From the NCBI GenBank assembly GCA_963772335.1, contig CAVYXF010000001.1, positions 124,001 to 188,000 of the forward strand: DNA of 64,000 nucleotides, in the 5' to 3' direction. Every line of letters starts with the position of its first letter. Position 1 is the stretch's first letter. Origin of the DNA: CAVYXF01 sp963772335 (lineage in GTDB: Bacteria; Pseudomonadota; Alphaproteobacteria; Rhizobiales; Rhodomicrobiaceae). A program made the position numbers and the translations under genes. Positions 42,509 through 51,523 of the stretch are shown piece after piece. Below the pieces are notes generated by a model. It did no database searches and was not told where the DNA came from. It worked only from the letters and a program-made list of their open reading frames with translations.

Positions 42509-45346
42509 TTAAAACGCCTTGGATGCAGCCTGCTCCATCAGCGGCATTTCGATGGTGCAGTGTAGGCCGTCCGGTTCGAAGTGCTGTTGCACCTTGCCGC
42601 TGTTCTCGATCAGCACTGAGCCGAAGCCTTTGCGCGTCGGAGGCACGACGGCAGGGCCGCCCCTCTCGGTCCACTCGACAATCAGCGTCTTATAGGGTGA
42701 TGAGGGAACACTTCGCCATTTCAGCGTGACGGAGCCATTGGGCGCGGAAAGTGCACCATATTTGGCGGCATTCGTGCCAAGCTCATGCAGCACCAAGCCG
42801 AGCGACGTGGCCATGCCGGGCGGAACCAGGAGCTTGGCGCCATCAAGCCGGAGCCGGCCCGGACCGGTGAGATGCGGGGCCAGCTGCTCGCGGGCCAGCT
42901 CGCTGATCTCAGCGCCTTCCCATTGCGAGGAGGTGAGCAGATTGTGCGAGATCGAAAGTGCCCGCAGCCGCCCCTCGAACGCCGTGGTGAAGGCGGCCGG
43001 ATCAGGCGTTGAGCGCAGCGTATGGCGCGCCATGGCCTGGATCACCGCAAGCGTGTTCTTCACCCGGTGGGACAGCTCGCGGTTCATCAAGAGCTGGCGC
43101 TTTTCCGAGCGGCGGCGCTCGGTAACGTCCTCAATCGTCGTCGAGATGGCAATGGTCTGGTCGCCGCTTTTGATGGGGGCGATGCTGACCGAGCCCTGAA
43201 ACAGCGTGCCGTCCTTCCGGCGCAGCGCCGTATCGAGACGCAGGCTCTCGCCAGATTCCCAGGCCCTCAAGAGTTCCTGATAATCGTCGTCGTTCCCTTC
43301 TGGAAACAGCATGGAGAAGTTGCGACCGACGGCTTCGGCGTGCGGATATTGAAACAGATGCTCAGCGGCCGGATTCCAGTTCTGGATACGCCCAGTCGGA
43401 GCGAGGCTGAACATAGCGTCGTTTGCGGCGTATACGATAGCGGCGAGCCGCGCCAGCACCTGCTCGGTGCGTTTGCGCTGGGTAATGTTCTCCAGAATGG
43501 CTCCGATCCCCATGATGCCATCTTTCGCCTGGATCGGATAAAAATGCGCGAGCAAATATTGCGTTCCGCTGTTAGCGCTGCCGGGCGTCTCGATCTCGAT
43601 GTTCTTGGCGGCGATCCCACTCCTGAGCACCTCGTCGCAATGGGGCTTAGCGATAAGCTCAAGCTCTGGGAAAATTTCGAAAAACGGCTTGCCGGCAAAT
43701 TCTACGATGGGGTTGGCGCCCATTGTCGCTAGAAACGTATTCAGCCGTAGCAGGCAACACTCTTTGTCCATGAGAGCAAGGCCAATCGGAGCGCTGCTGT
43801 AGAGCGTCTCAAGCTCCTCGAGCCTCGCCTCCGCTTCGGCCTGGGCAGCCTTGAGCGCATCGATCGCCTCTTTGCGCACTGTGATATCGCGCAAGATCCC
43901 AGCAATAATGCGGGGTTTGCCGTCGGTCATGTCGAGCGGGAAGCGCATGTCACGCACCCATCGCACGGTGCCATCCGGGTAGAGCATGCGATATTCGCAT
44001 TCGGCGCTGGTCAGTAGCAACCCGCCGAAGCACTCATCGAAAATCTGCCGATCCTCAGAATGGACCGCATTGCGCCAGCTCTCCAAGGGCGCCAGGTCTT
44101 GGCTCTTGTGCCCCGTGATGGCCTCGAAAGCGGGACTGATATAGTCGATGCTGTTATTCTCAAGATTGATGAACCAGATGGCATCGTGACTCTGCTCACC
44201 GAACAGGCGGAAACGGCGCTCGCTTTCCGCCAGGTCCTTGGTGCGCCGGCGCAGCTGCGATGCGGCTTCGCGGAATGCCGAGGACAGGAAGTTTGCCTCG
44301 CGCAAGGAGGAATGCAGAACGGGAATCTCGCCACCCTCGCCGAAGGCTCCGGCTGCGCCGGTCAGCTGCCGGATGGGCTGGGCCATCGCTTGTGAAAAGG
44401 CGTAGGCGGCCATCAGAGAGAGACCGAGCGCTCCCAACGCAATGTAGGTAAATTTATGCCAGACCTCGGCGAGCGGCCGCTCCACCGCCGCGAGCGGCGC
44501 GGTAGCAAAAGCCGTCCAGCCATCGGTCGCCGATGTGCGATAGGCGGTAAGCAGCGGCTTGTCGGAGCCGAGTTCTGCGCGGAACTGGCCGGCATCGCCG
44601 CTCATGCGGTTGACGATCGAGTGCTGGACCGGCTGCCCGGTTTGATAAGTGCTCGGGTCCGACGAGATGACATAGATGAAATTGCGGTCGGCGAGCGAGA
44701 AGCCCCAGGACGGCTGCAGGCCGACCGGCATAACGGCGTCGGTGAGGTCTTGCGGTTCGAATGCGAAGTTCAGTCGTCCAACCACCTTGCCATCGCGCAA
44801 GATGGGAACGATCGCAGTGAAAAGCCGCCGCTGCGCCGTACGCCCGAAGAACAGGTTTGAGACGATGGGACGTTTGGTCTTAATGGCCTGCGACGCCGAG
44901 CCGTCGTCCACCGCGTCCGGCAGAGGAAGTCCATAAGGATAGCGCGTGCTGAACAAAGGTTTGGGGCCAAGGTCAAACAGGATGACGTAGCCTTTGCGCC
45001 CCTTAAGCCCTTCCTTTGCGCGCGTATAGAGCGTTTCGTACTCCTTGCGGTCGAAGGCGGTATCTTGGGCTAGCACATTGAGCAGCGTCATGACGCTTGC
45101 CATCTCCCGCTCCATATTGGCCGACAGGTTATCAGCAATGCGCTGGGCATCCTGATAGAGCCCCAGCCGGGCCGCCTCGATATGATTGTGAAGGCTAAGA
45201 CCGGCAAGAAACAGAAGCGGCACCATAATGGCGATGGCAAGCAACGCCAGATGTGTGGTCAAAGACCATCCACTCCTCTTTCCCCAAACCTTCATGAGGC
45301 TCGCCCGCAAGGAGGGGGGAGGCTTGGCCTGTTGCTCATCACGCAT
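42509..45346 (-). CDS. HWE-family sensor histidine kinase with Cache, HAMP-like and PAS domains
   Basis: A large membrane sensor. In the 946-residue form begun at 45346, a first span lies at about residues 30-50 (THLALLAIAIMVPLLFLAGL). A periplasmic dCache-like domain of about 270 residues follows, then a second span near 315-335, a linker, and at least three PAS units (DYISPAFEAITGHKSQD; LEELETLYSSAPIGLALM; YAANDAMFSLAPTGRIQNWN). The C-terminal HWE kinase core has SHRVKNTLAVIQAMARHTL with the phospho-His, then LVLHELGTNAAKYGAL and VEWTERGGP with the W-x-E motif. No response regulator is adjacent. A GTG at 45469 would add 41 residues without domain character. Likely signal: an extracellular small molecule. 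Confidence 0.88.
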   Translation of the reverse strand: MRDEQQAKPPPSLRASLMKVWGKRSGWSLTTHLALLAIAIMVPLLFLAGLSLHNHIEAARLGLYQDAQRIADNLSANMEREMASVMTLLNVLAQDTAFDRKEYETLYTRAKEGLKGRKGYVILFDLGPKPLFSTRYPYGLPLPDAVDDGSASQAIKTKRPIVSNLFFGRTAQRRLFTAIVPILRDGKVVGRLNFAFEPQDLTDAVMPVGLQPSWGFSLADRNFIYVISSDPSTYQTGQPVQHSIVNRMSGDAGQFRAELGSDKPLLTAYRTSATDGWTAFATAPLAAVERPLAEVWHKFTYIALGALGLSLMAAYAFSQAMAQPIRQLTGAAGAFGEGGEIPVLHSSLREANFLSSAFREAASQLRRRTKDLAESERRFRLFGEQSHDAIWFINLENNSIDYISPAFEAITGHKSQDLAPLESWRNAVHSEDRQIFDECFGGLLLTSAECEYRMLYPDGTVRWVRDMRFPLDMTDGKPRIIAGILRDITVRKEAIDALKAAQAEAEARLEELETLYSSAPIGLALMDKECCLLRLNTFLATMGANPIVEFAGKPFFEIFPELELIAKPHCDEVLRSGIAAKNIEIETPGSANSGTQYLLAHFYPIQAKDGIMGIGAILENITQRKRTEQVLARLAAIVYAANDAMFSLAPTGRIQNWNPAAEHLFQYPHAEAVGRNFSMLFPEGNDDDYQELLRAWESGESLRLDTALRRKDGTLFQGSVSIAPIKSGDQTIAISTTIEDVTERRRSEKRQLLMNRELSHRVKNTLAVIQAMARHTLRSTPDPAAFTTAFEGRLRALSISHNLLTSSQWEGAEISELAREQLAPHLTGPGRLRLDGAKLLVPPGMATSLGLVLHELGTNAAKYGALSAPNGSVTLKWRSVPSSPYKTLIVEWTERGGPAVVPPTRKGFGSVLIENSGKVQQHFEPDGLHCTIEMPLMEQAASKAF

Positions 45347-45469
45347 GCAATGTGGCCATTTAGCTCTTCGTTCTTCCTCTCGCGAGCACACCAGAAGCTC
45401 GGCATTTTCGCTTGCGAGAACGCGAAAAGGCAAAGCGCCGGTTCCAAAGATTGAAAACCCGGTTTCCAC

Positions 45470-45944
45470 AGCGCCTTACTCATTCCCCGCAGTCCTGTCA
45501 CGGCCAGCGCCAAAGCCTAACAAGCCGAAAATATCCGCCCCTGGCAAGATAGTAGGACACATGGGTTGAAGTGCCGCGGCTTGGACCGGGACAGTCTGGA
45601 GCACCTTCGAAAGACAGGCGCCCACGACCGGGCACACCACTGGCTCTGCTCTCCCCATCCGCCATTCCTTAACTTTTTTATTTGAAAGGCGTTAGTGTGT
45701 TCGGCTGCACAAAGCCCTCTATGCCTGCATCTGAGCCGTGCGAGTTTTGCGCAGTTCTGATCGCTTCACCGCACGCAGCGCGTTTTCATCTAAAACAAAA
45801 TTGGAGTCTGGCTGCCCGTTAACGCCGGTCTTTCGGCCGAGTTCCCTGCTGCGACCGGCCTATGCTACAATTGGTAGATCAACCGGAACTTGCATGCAGA
45901 ATAGCGTGTTTTCACCCCAAACCCGTTCAGCGTAAGAAAACTCC
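45470..45944. other. Intergenic region between kinase and Ku genes
   Basis: Divergent promoter region of about 475 bp. No convincing gene on either strand. It is AT-richer in the middle (CTTTTTTATTTG near 45675) and contains the EcfG-like promoter for ku listed separately. Confidence 0.5.
45885..45911 (+). promoter_or_regulatory. EcfG (RpoE2)-type general stress promoter for ku-ligD
   Basis: GGAAC at 45885-45889, a spacing of 15 bases, then CGTGTT, fitting the GGAAC-N18/19-TT form of alphaproteobacterial general-stress sigma-factor promoters. The -10 is not the ideal CGTT. It ends 33 bp before the ku ATG. Stress-sigma control of NHEJ genes is described in Sinorhizobium. Confidence 0.45.
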
Positions 45945-46868
45945 ATGCCCGCACGCGCCTATTGGACCGGCCAGCTCCGGCTCTCCCTCGTCTCGATCCC
46001 CGTGCAGCTCTATGCCGCAACCAAAACGGCGAGCCGTATTGCTTTCCACCAGATCCACGAGCCGAGCGGCAAGCGGGTGCGCTATGAGAAGGTGGTGCCC
46101 GGCCTAGGCCCGATCGAGAATTCCGAGATCGTGAAAGGCTATGAAGTCGATAAGGGCCGCTACGTCACCATAAGCGATGAAGAGCTGGATAGCGTCCGGC
46201 TCGAGGCCAAGAAGGTGATCGACCTTGTACGCTTCGTCGATCAGGCGAGCATCGACCCGATCTACTTCGACAGGCCATTCTTCGTTGTGCCCGATGGCGA
46301 GGGCAATGAGGAGGCCTATGTGGTCCTGCGCGAGGCGCTCAAGACCACCAAGCGGATCGGGCTCGGCCAGATGGCGATCCGGGGCCAGGGCTCGCTGGTA
46401 GCCGTGAAATCCTGTGGGCGCGGCATTCTTCTGGAGACCCTGCGCTATGCCGATGAGGTCCGGCGGAGCGACGCGTTTTTCGCCGATATTCCCGATCTCA
46501 AGCTCGACACCGACCTTGTCGATCTCGCTAAGGAGCTGATCCAGCGCAAGACGGGGCCCTTCAAGCCCGAGGAGTTCAAGGACGCCTATACCGTCGCGCT
46601 GCGCGAGCTCATAGACAAGAAGATCAAGCATGAGCCGATCCGCGAGGCTCCCGAGGAGCCGACCACCGGGGTCGTCATCGACCTGATGGAAGCGCTCAAG
46701 CGCAGCCTTGGGCCGGGCGCTGCCGCGGCCAACCGCCGTTCGGGCAACTCGAAGGCCGAAGCCAAGGAAGCGCCGAAGTCAAAAGCCGCCAAGCCTGCGG
46801 CCAAATCCGCCAGCAAAAAGCCGGCAGCCAAACCGAAGAAGACCGCCAAGGCCAAGAGCGCGGCCTAA
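45945..46868 (+). CDS. ku: Ku protein, non-homologous end joining
   Basis: The 307-residue homodimeric Ku binds broken DNA ends and recruits LigD. The Ku core (about residues 5-255) begins AYWTGQLRLSLVSIPVQLYA, includes GKRVRYEKVVPGLGPIENSE and ends near KIKHEPIREAPEE. The C-terminus from residue 265 is Lys/Ala-rich (KSKAAKPAAKSASKKPAAKP), which in many bacteria strengthens DNA binding and LigD contact. It stops 9 bp before ligD, a tight operon. An EcfG-like promoter lies just upstream. Confidence 0.96.
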   Translation: MPARAYWTGQLRLSLVSIPVQLYAATKTASRIAFHQIHEPSGKRVRYEKVVPGLGPIENSEIVKGYEVDKGRYVTISDEELDSVRLEAKKVIDLVRFVDQASIDPIYFDRPFFVVPDGEGNEEAYVVLREALKTTKRIGLGQMAIRGQGSLVAVKSCGRGILLETLRYADEVRRSDAFFADIPDLKLDTDLVDLAKELIQRKTGPFKPEEFKDAYTVALRELIDKKIKHEPIREAPEEPTTGVVIDLMEALKRSLGPGAAAANRRSGNSKAEAKEAPKSKAAKPAAKSASKKPAAKPKKTAKAKSAA

Positions 46869-46877
46869 CTAACGTCC

Positions 46878-49646
46878 ATGGCCAGGGATAGCCTCGAAAC
46901 CTACCGCCAAAAGCGCGATTTCACCAAGACCGCGGAGCCGGCAGGCCAGCCGAAAAGCTCGTCGGGCGGGAATAGTTTCGTTGTGCAGAAGCACGCCGCG
47001 CGCCGGCTGCATTATGACTTTCGCCTGGAGCTCGACGGCGTACTGAAGAGCTGGGCCGTCACCCGCGGCCCCAGCTACAATCCCCACGACAAACGTCTCG
47101 CCGTGCAGACCGAGGACCATCCGCTCGACTATGGCGGCTTCGAAGGCACGATACCCGAGGGCGAATATGGCGCTGGCTCGGTGATCATCTGGGACAATGG
47201 CCGCTGGGAGCCGATCGGAGACCCGCATCGGGGACTGGAAAAGGGCGACCTCAAGTTCAACCTTTACGGCCAGCGCCTGCACGGCCGCTGGGTACTGGTG
47301 CGGATGAAGCCCGACAAAAAAGGCCAGAAGCGCGAGAACTGGCTCCTGATCAAGGAACGGGACGAATACGCCGAGGACGCCGACGGCGAGGCGCTTCTCG
47401 ACCAGTTCTCCACCAGCGTGGTCAGCGGCCACACCATCGACGATGTCGCTGGCGGCGGCTACACGCCGGGTGCCGTCAAGCCCAGGAAATCGGCGAAGAC
47501 GCGTGGCGAAAAGCCGACCTTCATCGCGCCGCAGCTCGCCGAGCTTTACGACGCGCCGCCGCAAGGCGCTGGCTGGTTCCACGAAATCAAATATGACGGC
47601 TACCGTATCGTCACGGTGAAGGACGGCGGCAAGGTCCGCTTCTATTCCCGCTCGGGGCTCGACTGGACGGCAAAGTTCGAGAGCCTCACACCCGCCATCG
47701 CCAGCCTGCCTTGCACCAGCGCGGTCATCGACGGTGAGGTCGCGGTGATCGGCAAAGACAATCTCACCGATTTCAGCTTGCTGCAGCAGGCGCTCTCGGA
47801 AGGCACCGGCGGCTTCACCTACTACGTCTTCGACCTGATGCAGCTCGATGGCCGCAGCCTCGTCGATCTGCCGCTGCGCGAGCGCAAAGCCCGCCTCAAG
47901 GTGCTCATCACCCCGCTCGCGGGAAGCCGGCAGGTCTTCTACTCCGACCATGTCGAAGGGCAGGGGGATGCCTTCTACGCCCAGGCCGCCGCCATGGGCC
48001 TCGAAGGCATGATCTCCAAGGATGCCGCCTCGCCCTATCGCTCCGGGCGCAGCTCCGCCTGGCGCAAGATCAAATGCGCGACCGAGCAGGAATTCGTGAT
48101 CGTCGGCTATTCCATCTCCGATAAGAAGGGCCGCCCGTTCTCCTCGCTGCTGCTCGGCTATTACGACCGCGCCGGTCAGCTCACCTATGCCGGACGCGTC
48201 GGCACCGGCTATAATGAAAAGACCCTCGCCACCCTCGGCAAAAAGCTTGCCGCGCTCCGGCTCGCGGGGCGCCCGACGATCCAGGCGCTCGTCCATCGCA
48301 AGGACGCCGTCTACGTGAAGCCGGAACTGGTGGCGCAGATCAGTTTTAGGGGATGGACGGCGGACGATGTCGTCCGTCATGCGGTGTTCAAGGGGCTGCG
48401 CCAGGACAAGCGCCCCCGCGACGTCAAGAAAGAGGAGGCCGCTATGCCCCAGGCCATCGATGCGGAAGGCGGAACGCGCATTGGCGGCGTTCGTCTCACC
48501 AGCCCCGACAAGCTGCTCTATGCCGACCAGGGCGTCACCAAGCGCGATGTCGCCGAATATTACCTGCGCGTCGCCGATCGCATGATGCCCTACATCAAGG
48601 ACCGGCTGATCAGCCTGGTGCGCTGCCCCTCGGGCGCTGAGACCGCCTGCTTCTTCCAGCGCCATGCCTCGGCCGGCTTCCCCGAGCAGTTCAAGGGCCT
48701 TCGCATCAAAGAAAACAACTCCGACGCCGAGGAAGAGTACATCTACATCACCGACGCGGCCGGCCTGGTCGCCTCGGCGCAGATCGGCGTCCTGGAGCTG
48801 CATATCTGGGGCAGCCATGTCAAGGATGTCGAGCGCCCCGACCGCATCGTGTTCGACCTCGACCCGGACGAGGAGCTGAAATTCACCGAGCTGAAGGCCG
48901 CCGCCACCCAAATCCGCGACATGCTGGAGAGCATTGGCCTGAAAACCTTCGTCATGGCGACCGGCGGCAAGGGGCTGCACATCGTTGCGCCCGTCCAGCC
49001 GAAACATGAGTGGCCGGAGGTGAAGGCCTTCACCCGCGCCATCGCCGAGACGCTCGCCGCCCAGCATCCGGACCGCTTCACCGCCAATATCCGCAAGGCC
49101 ACCCGCAAGGGGCGCATCTTTGTCGACTATCTGCGCAATGACCGCACCGCGACCGCCATCTGCCCCTATTCGACGCGCAACAAGCCCGGAGCGACGATCG
49201 CCGTGCCGCTCGCCTGGGATGCGCTGAAATCGCTCAAAAGCGCCCATCCGATCGGCATCCGCGATGCCGCCGCGATCGACCGGCTGCTCGCCGAAGACCC
49301 CTGGGCCGGCTATTTCAAGGTGAAGCAGAGCCTCCCCATCGAGCAACTGCTTGCCGGCAAGGCCCCGTCCAGCGGCAAAAAACGCACGCGGCGCGACTTA
49401 GATCGCGACAGCGCCATCAGCACAGTCCGTCATTGCGAGGCTGCGAAGCAGACCGAAGCAATCCAGGGCGGCAATCTCGGAGCGAGCGGCCCTGGATTGC
49501 TTCGCCTCCGGCTCGCAATGACGAAACTCGCGGATGTCAAAGAGCAAACACTGATTCTTTGTTGGTCGCTCACCACAAAGGTTCGCTCCCTCGCCGGGCT
49601 GTGGCCCGCGAGGCTTTCCGTCAGTCTTGCCCCTCGTCTGAAATGA
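46878..49646 (+). CDS. ligD: ATP-dependent DNA ligase LigD (PE-LIG-POL)
   Basis: A three-domain repair enzyme of NHEJ. The phosphoesterase domain is at residues about 35-155 (FVVQKHAARRLHYDFRL, EDHPLDYGGFEGTIPEGEYG). The ligase domain is at about 215-520, with the AMP-accepting Lys at residue 238 in HEIKYDGYR. The polymerase/primase domain is at about 545-850, with VFDLDPDEE and GGKGLHIVAP. The native protein probably ends near residue 850: the last 70 or so residues are encoded by a REP-like palindrome (CEAAKQTEAIQGG) and by the start of the 600-bp repeat. This tail is likely non-native and unstructured. It is co-transcribed with ku. Confidence 0.94.
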   Translation: MARDSLETYRQKRDFTKTAEPAGQPKSSSGGNSFVVQKHAARRLHYDFRLELDGVLKSWAVTRGPSYNPHDKRLAVQTEDHPLDYGGFEGTIPEGEYGAGSVIIWDNGRWEPIGDPHRGLEKGDLKFNLYGQRLHGRWVLVRMKPDKKGQKRENWLLIKERDEYAEDADGEALLDQFSTSVVSGHTIDDVAGGGYTPGAVKPRKSAKTRGEKPTFIAPQLAELYDAPPQGAGWFHEIKYDGYRIVTVKDGGKVRFYSRSGLDWTAKFESLTPAIASLPCTSAVIDGEVAVIGKDNLTDFSLLQQALSEGTGGFTYYVFDLMQLDGRSLVDLPLRERKARLKVLITPLAGSRQVFYSDHVEGQGDAFYAQAAAMGLEGMISKDAASPYRSGRSSAWRKIKCATEQEFVIVGYSISDKKGRPFSSLLLGYYDRAGQLTYAGRVGTGYNEKTLATLGKKLAALRLAGRPTIQALVHRKDAVYVKPELVAQISFRGWTADDVVRHAVFKGLRQDKRPRDVKKEEAAMPQAIDAEGGTRIGGVRLTSPDKLLYADQGVTKRDVAEYYLRVADRMMPYIKDRLISLVRCPSGAETACFFQRHASAGFPEQFKGLRIKENNSDAEEEYIYITDAAGLVASAQIGVLELHIWGSHVKDVERPDRIVFDLDPDEELKFTELKAAATQIRDMLESIGLKTFVMATGGKGLHIVAPVQPKHEWPEVKAFTRAIAETLAAQHPDRFTANIRKATRKGRIFVDYLRNDRTATAICPYSTRNKPGATIAVPLAWDALKSLKSAHPIGIRDAAAIDRLLAEDPWAGYFKVKQSLPIEQLLAGKAPSSGKKRTRRDLDRDSAISTVRHCEAAKQTEAIQGGNLGASGPGLLRLRLAMTKLADVKEQTLILCWSLTTKVRSLAGLWPARLSVSLAPRLK
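49429..49522. repeat. REP-like palindromic repeat inside ligD 3' end
   Basis: An imperfect palindrome with GTCATTGCGAGG at the left and CTCGCAATGAC at the right. The centre is a GAAGCAATCCAGGGC/GCCCTGGATTGCTTC arm pair. A one-armed version is found at 50853-50884. This GCAATGAC-ended type is a common intergenic repeat in many bacteria. Confidence 0.8.
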
Positions 49647-50126
49647 GGGACGGCGCGGGCGGCCATAAAGGCCTCTCGCTATGTATGTTGGGTGGCCCTC
49701 ATGGCCGCCCGCGCGCGGTGATATTTTGGCCCCCGCTGCTTCGCCTTACCATTCTTCGCGTCCCGGACGACACTGTCTCGGCACACGCGAGTGTCACTGG
49801 GTATCGCAACCCAGGAGGAAGCACACGTACCCCTGAATCCGGGTTCGTTACACCCACCGCGAGGCTGACCTCCGTTTCCGGCCACTTTGGGCCTCTAATT
49901 CCGGTTCAGCCATGCCCTCGCTCATCAGGCACCGCTTCCTTCCCCCATGGTGAGACGGTCTCGAGGCCCGCGCGTCCCTCAGGGAAAGGAACGAGGGCGA
50001 GTGTATGCGCGGGATAGGGGGGCGGGGATAACTTGGGGCAGGCAAAGCTGCGGGCGTGGTGAAGAGGGGGTTAACGCGGGAAGACGCTGCCAGGTGGGCG
50101 CCGCCGGATTTCGCTTTCTGACCCGA
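49529..50126 (+). repeat. Dispersed ~600-bp mosaic repeat, copy B
   Basis: Inverted counterpart of 16321-16921. It shares the TGTCAAAGAGCAAACA start, the CTCGCCGGGCTGTGGCCCGCGAGGC block, the GGCCATAAAGGCC palindrome, the CACTGTCTCGGCACACGCGA tract and the ending near GCCGGATTTCGCTTTCTGACC. The block with GGTCGCTCACC...GGTTCGCTCC comes before the GGGCTGTGG block here and after it in copy A. The first 118 bp are translated as the LigD tail. Confidence 0.85.
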
Positions 50127-50325
50127 GATCCAGCAAGTTGATGAAGCCTGCCCCTGACAGTGTTAGTAACAACACCTCGTAAACGTCTCTTCTTACGAGG
50201 ATTTCTGCCGGCGACTGGCGCAAGCACCTTCTCAGCAAGTAATTCAACTTGCTAGGTTTTAGTAAAAAACGTATGTTTACATCAAGTTCGAGCACTTATG
50301 CTCGGGCACAGGTGGGGAGGATGTC
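50127..50325. other. Short non-coding stretch with three hairpins
   Basis: AT-richer DNA with the inverted repeats CCTCGTAA...TTACGAGG (50175-50200), AGCAAGT-AATTCA-ACTTGCT (50234-50253) and CGAGCA-CTTA-TGCTCG (about 50287-50302). GGGGAGG is the ribosome binding site of the following cupin gene. No gene is seen. Confidence 0.55.
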
Positions 50326-50757
50326 ATGCTTACACGTCGAGAATTTGCCGGTGTTGCGTCATGCGCGCTTTGTGGCCTGGCAGAGTTTGTGAATAGCGAA
50401 GCATACGCGCAAGGTGCTGCACCCCCTGCGACAACAACTGGCGTTACGCGAAAGATATTGTCACAAATAGACGGCCCAGTGGCGGGCTATCTCACGCTAC
50501 TTGTGGAAGCCACAATAGAAGCAGGCGTCTCAGTCGCAAGACACACGCATCCCGGTGTCGAATCCTCCTATGTGATGGAGGGCACCGGTTTTGAGCTTCC
50601 TGTGCAAGGCCAACCGACCCTCGTTCTCAAGGCCGGTGATGGTTTCCAAATCCCGAGCGACACACCTCATGCAGGGGGTAAACCGACGGAAAGCAAAATG
50701 AGGATTTTCATCACCTACGTGGTTGAGAAGGGAAAACCCCTCGCGTCTCCGGCCTGA
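50326..50757 (+). CDS. Exported cupin-domain protein with Tat-type signal
   Basis: The 143-residue protein starts MLTRREFAGVASCALCGLAE, a twin-arginine signal with RR-E-F, and cleavage is likely after AYAQG. The remainder is one cupin barrel. Metal-ligand motif 1 is VARHTHPGVESSYVMEG and motif 2 is LKAGDGFQIPSDTPHAGG. It is probably a small periplasmic metal-binding cupin of unknown substrate. Base composition is AT-richer than the flanking DNA, suggesting acquisition. Confidence 0.82.
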   Translation: MLTRREFAGVASCALCGLAEFVNSEAYAQGAAPPATTTGVTRKILSQIDGPVAGYLTLLVEATIEAGVSVARHTHPGVESSYVMEGTGFELPVQGQPTLVLKAGDGFQIPSDTPHAGGKPTESKMRIFITYVVEKGKPLASPA

Positions 50758-50852
50758 GCATTTGATTTGGTTCACTTGGCCGGATTAGCCCGGCTCGGCC
50801 GCCTGCCTTTGGTTGGCGGAACCGTCTTTTCGGTCATGATCTATAGCGAGCC

Positions 50853-50884
50853 GCCCTGGATTGCTTCGCTTCGCTCGCAATGAC
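50853..50884. repeat. Half REP-like repeat
   Basis: CCCTGGATTGCTTCGCTTCG followed by CTCGCAATGAC matches the right arm of the palindrome at 49429-49522. It lies between the convergent cupin and DNA-binding protein genes. Confidence 0.7.
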
Positions 50885-50908
50885 GGGCGAAGCGGCGTCA
50901 CCTACCGG

Positions 50909-51319
50909 CTATGCCGCGTGGTGCTCCGACCAGCTCCCTTCCAGGACATACCGATCGAACGGCATCCGTGGGACTATTCTGTTGCCCGGCCGCTCCTCGA
51001 ACTGGACGATGCCGTATTTCTCCAGCTTGTGAAGGGTGCGGCTGACGTTGGACTTCGCCTGACCAGCGCGCTTCGCCAGATCGGCCAAAGAGTTGGGCTG
51101 TGCGCTCCGGATGATCTCCAGCAGCAGCATGGTCTTCTTGGAAAACACCCGGCCGAAATCATCCGGAGAGGTGAACCATATTGTCGGCTCCTGACCGCCA
51201 CGTTTCCGCTTGCCCGATGCGATGTCGATTGTCCGCTTCTTGGTCTCCTCCAGAGAGGCAATGCCGATGTAAAGAGTTCGTGTCCCGCTCACTGATCCTC
51301 CTCCATCACCTTTGCGCAT
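50909..51319 (-). CDS. HVO_A0114-family-like putative DNA-binding protein
   Basis: The 136-residue protein resembles the HVO_A0114 family. An N-terminal segment (TRTLYIGIASLEETKKRTID) precedes TIWFTSPDDFGRVFSKKTM, and a winged helix follows: LADLAKRAGQAKSNVSRTLHKLEKYGIV. Such proteins often serve as the antitoxin or repressor beside a small TumE-like toxin. No such partner is found here. The start may be GTG 51295 (VSGTRTLYIG), which removes a basic Gly-rich leader. It is divergent from darT, with about 200 bp between them, so it could regulate the DarTG operon. Confidence 0.72.
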   Translation of the reverse strand: MRKGDGGGSVSGTRTLYIGIASLEETKKRTIDIASGKRKRGGQEPTIWFTSPDDFGRVFSKKTMLLLEIIRSAQPNSLADLAKRAGQAKSNVSRTLHKLEKYGIVQFEERPGNRIVPRMPFDRYVLEGSWSEHHAA

Positions 51320-51523
51320 CTTCCCAGACGTGCGCCATCAATCGCGCGGCTGCTTCAAATTTGTTGCGAGAACGCTAGGTGTGGGCGCGTCACTTCAGCC
51401 TCGTATAGCTTGGGCATTGCCAAACCTGAACTTTTCAGGAACATAGTTCCTATCAGCGATTCTTAAGAAGCACCCTCTGAGCGTTCTGTAGAACAGAATC
51501 ACCCGAAAAGCTAAACGTGAGTG
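51320..51523. promoter_or_regulatory. Divergent promoter region before darT
   Basis: About 200 bp of AT-richer sequence with no gene. GTTCTGTAGAACAGAA at about 51483-51498 contains the palindrome TTCTGTAGAA, a candidate operator ahead of darT. Confidence 0.4.

Noticed and set aside
46869..49346. An open frame of 825 codons on the minus strand across ligD
   Set aside because: It lies exactly opposite ligD, has no recognisable domain, and mirrors the codon pattern of a GC-rich gene. It is a shadow frame.
49679..50017. Small open frames inside the 600-bp repeat
   Set aside because: Similar peptides appear in copy A, but indels and stops differ. They look like translated repeat DNA, not a gene.
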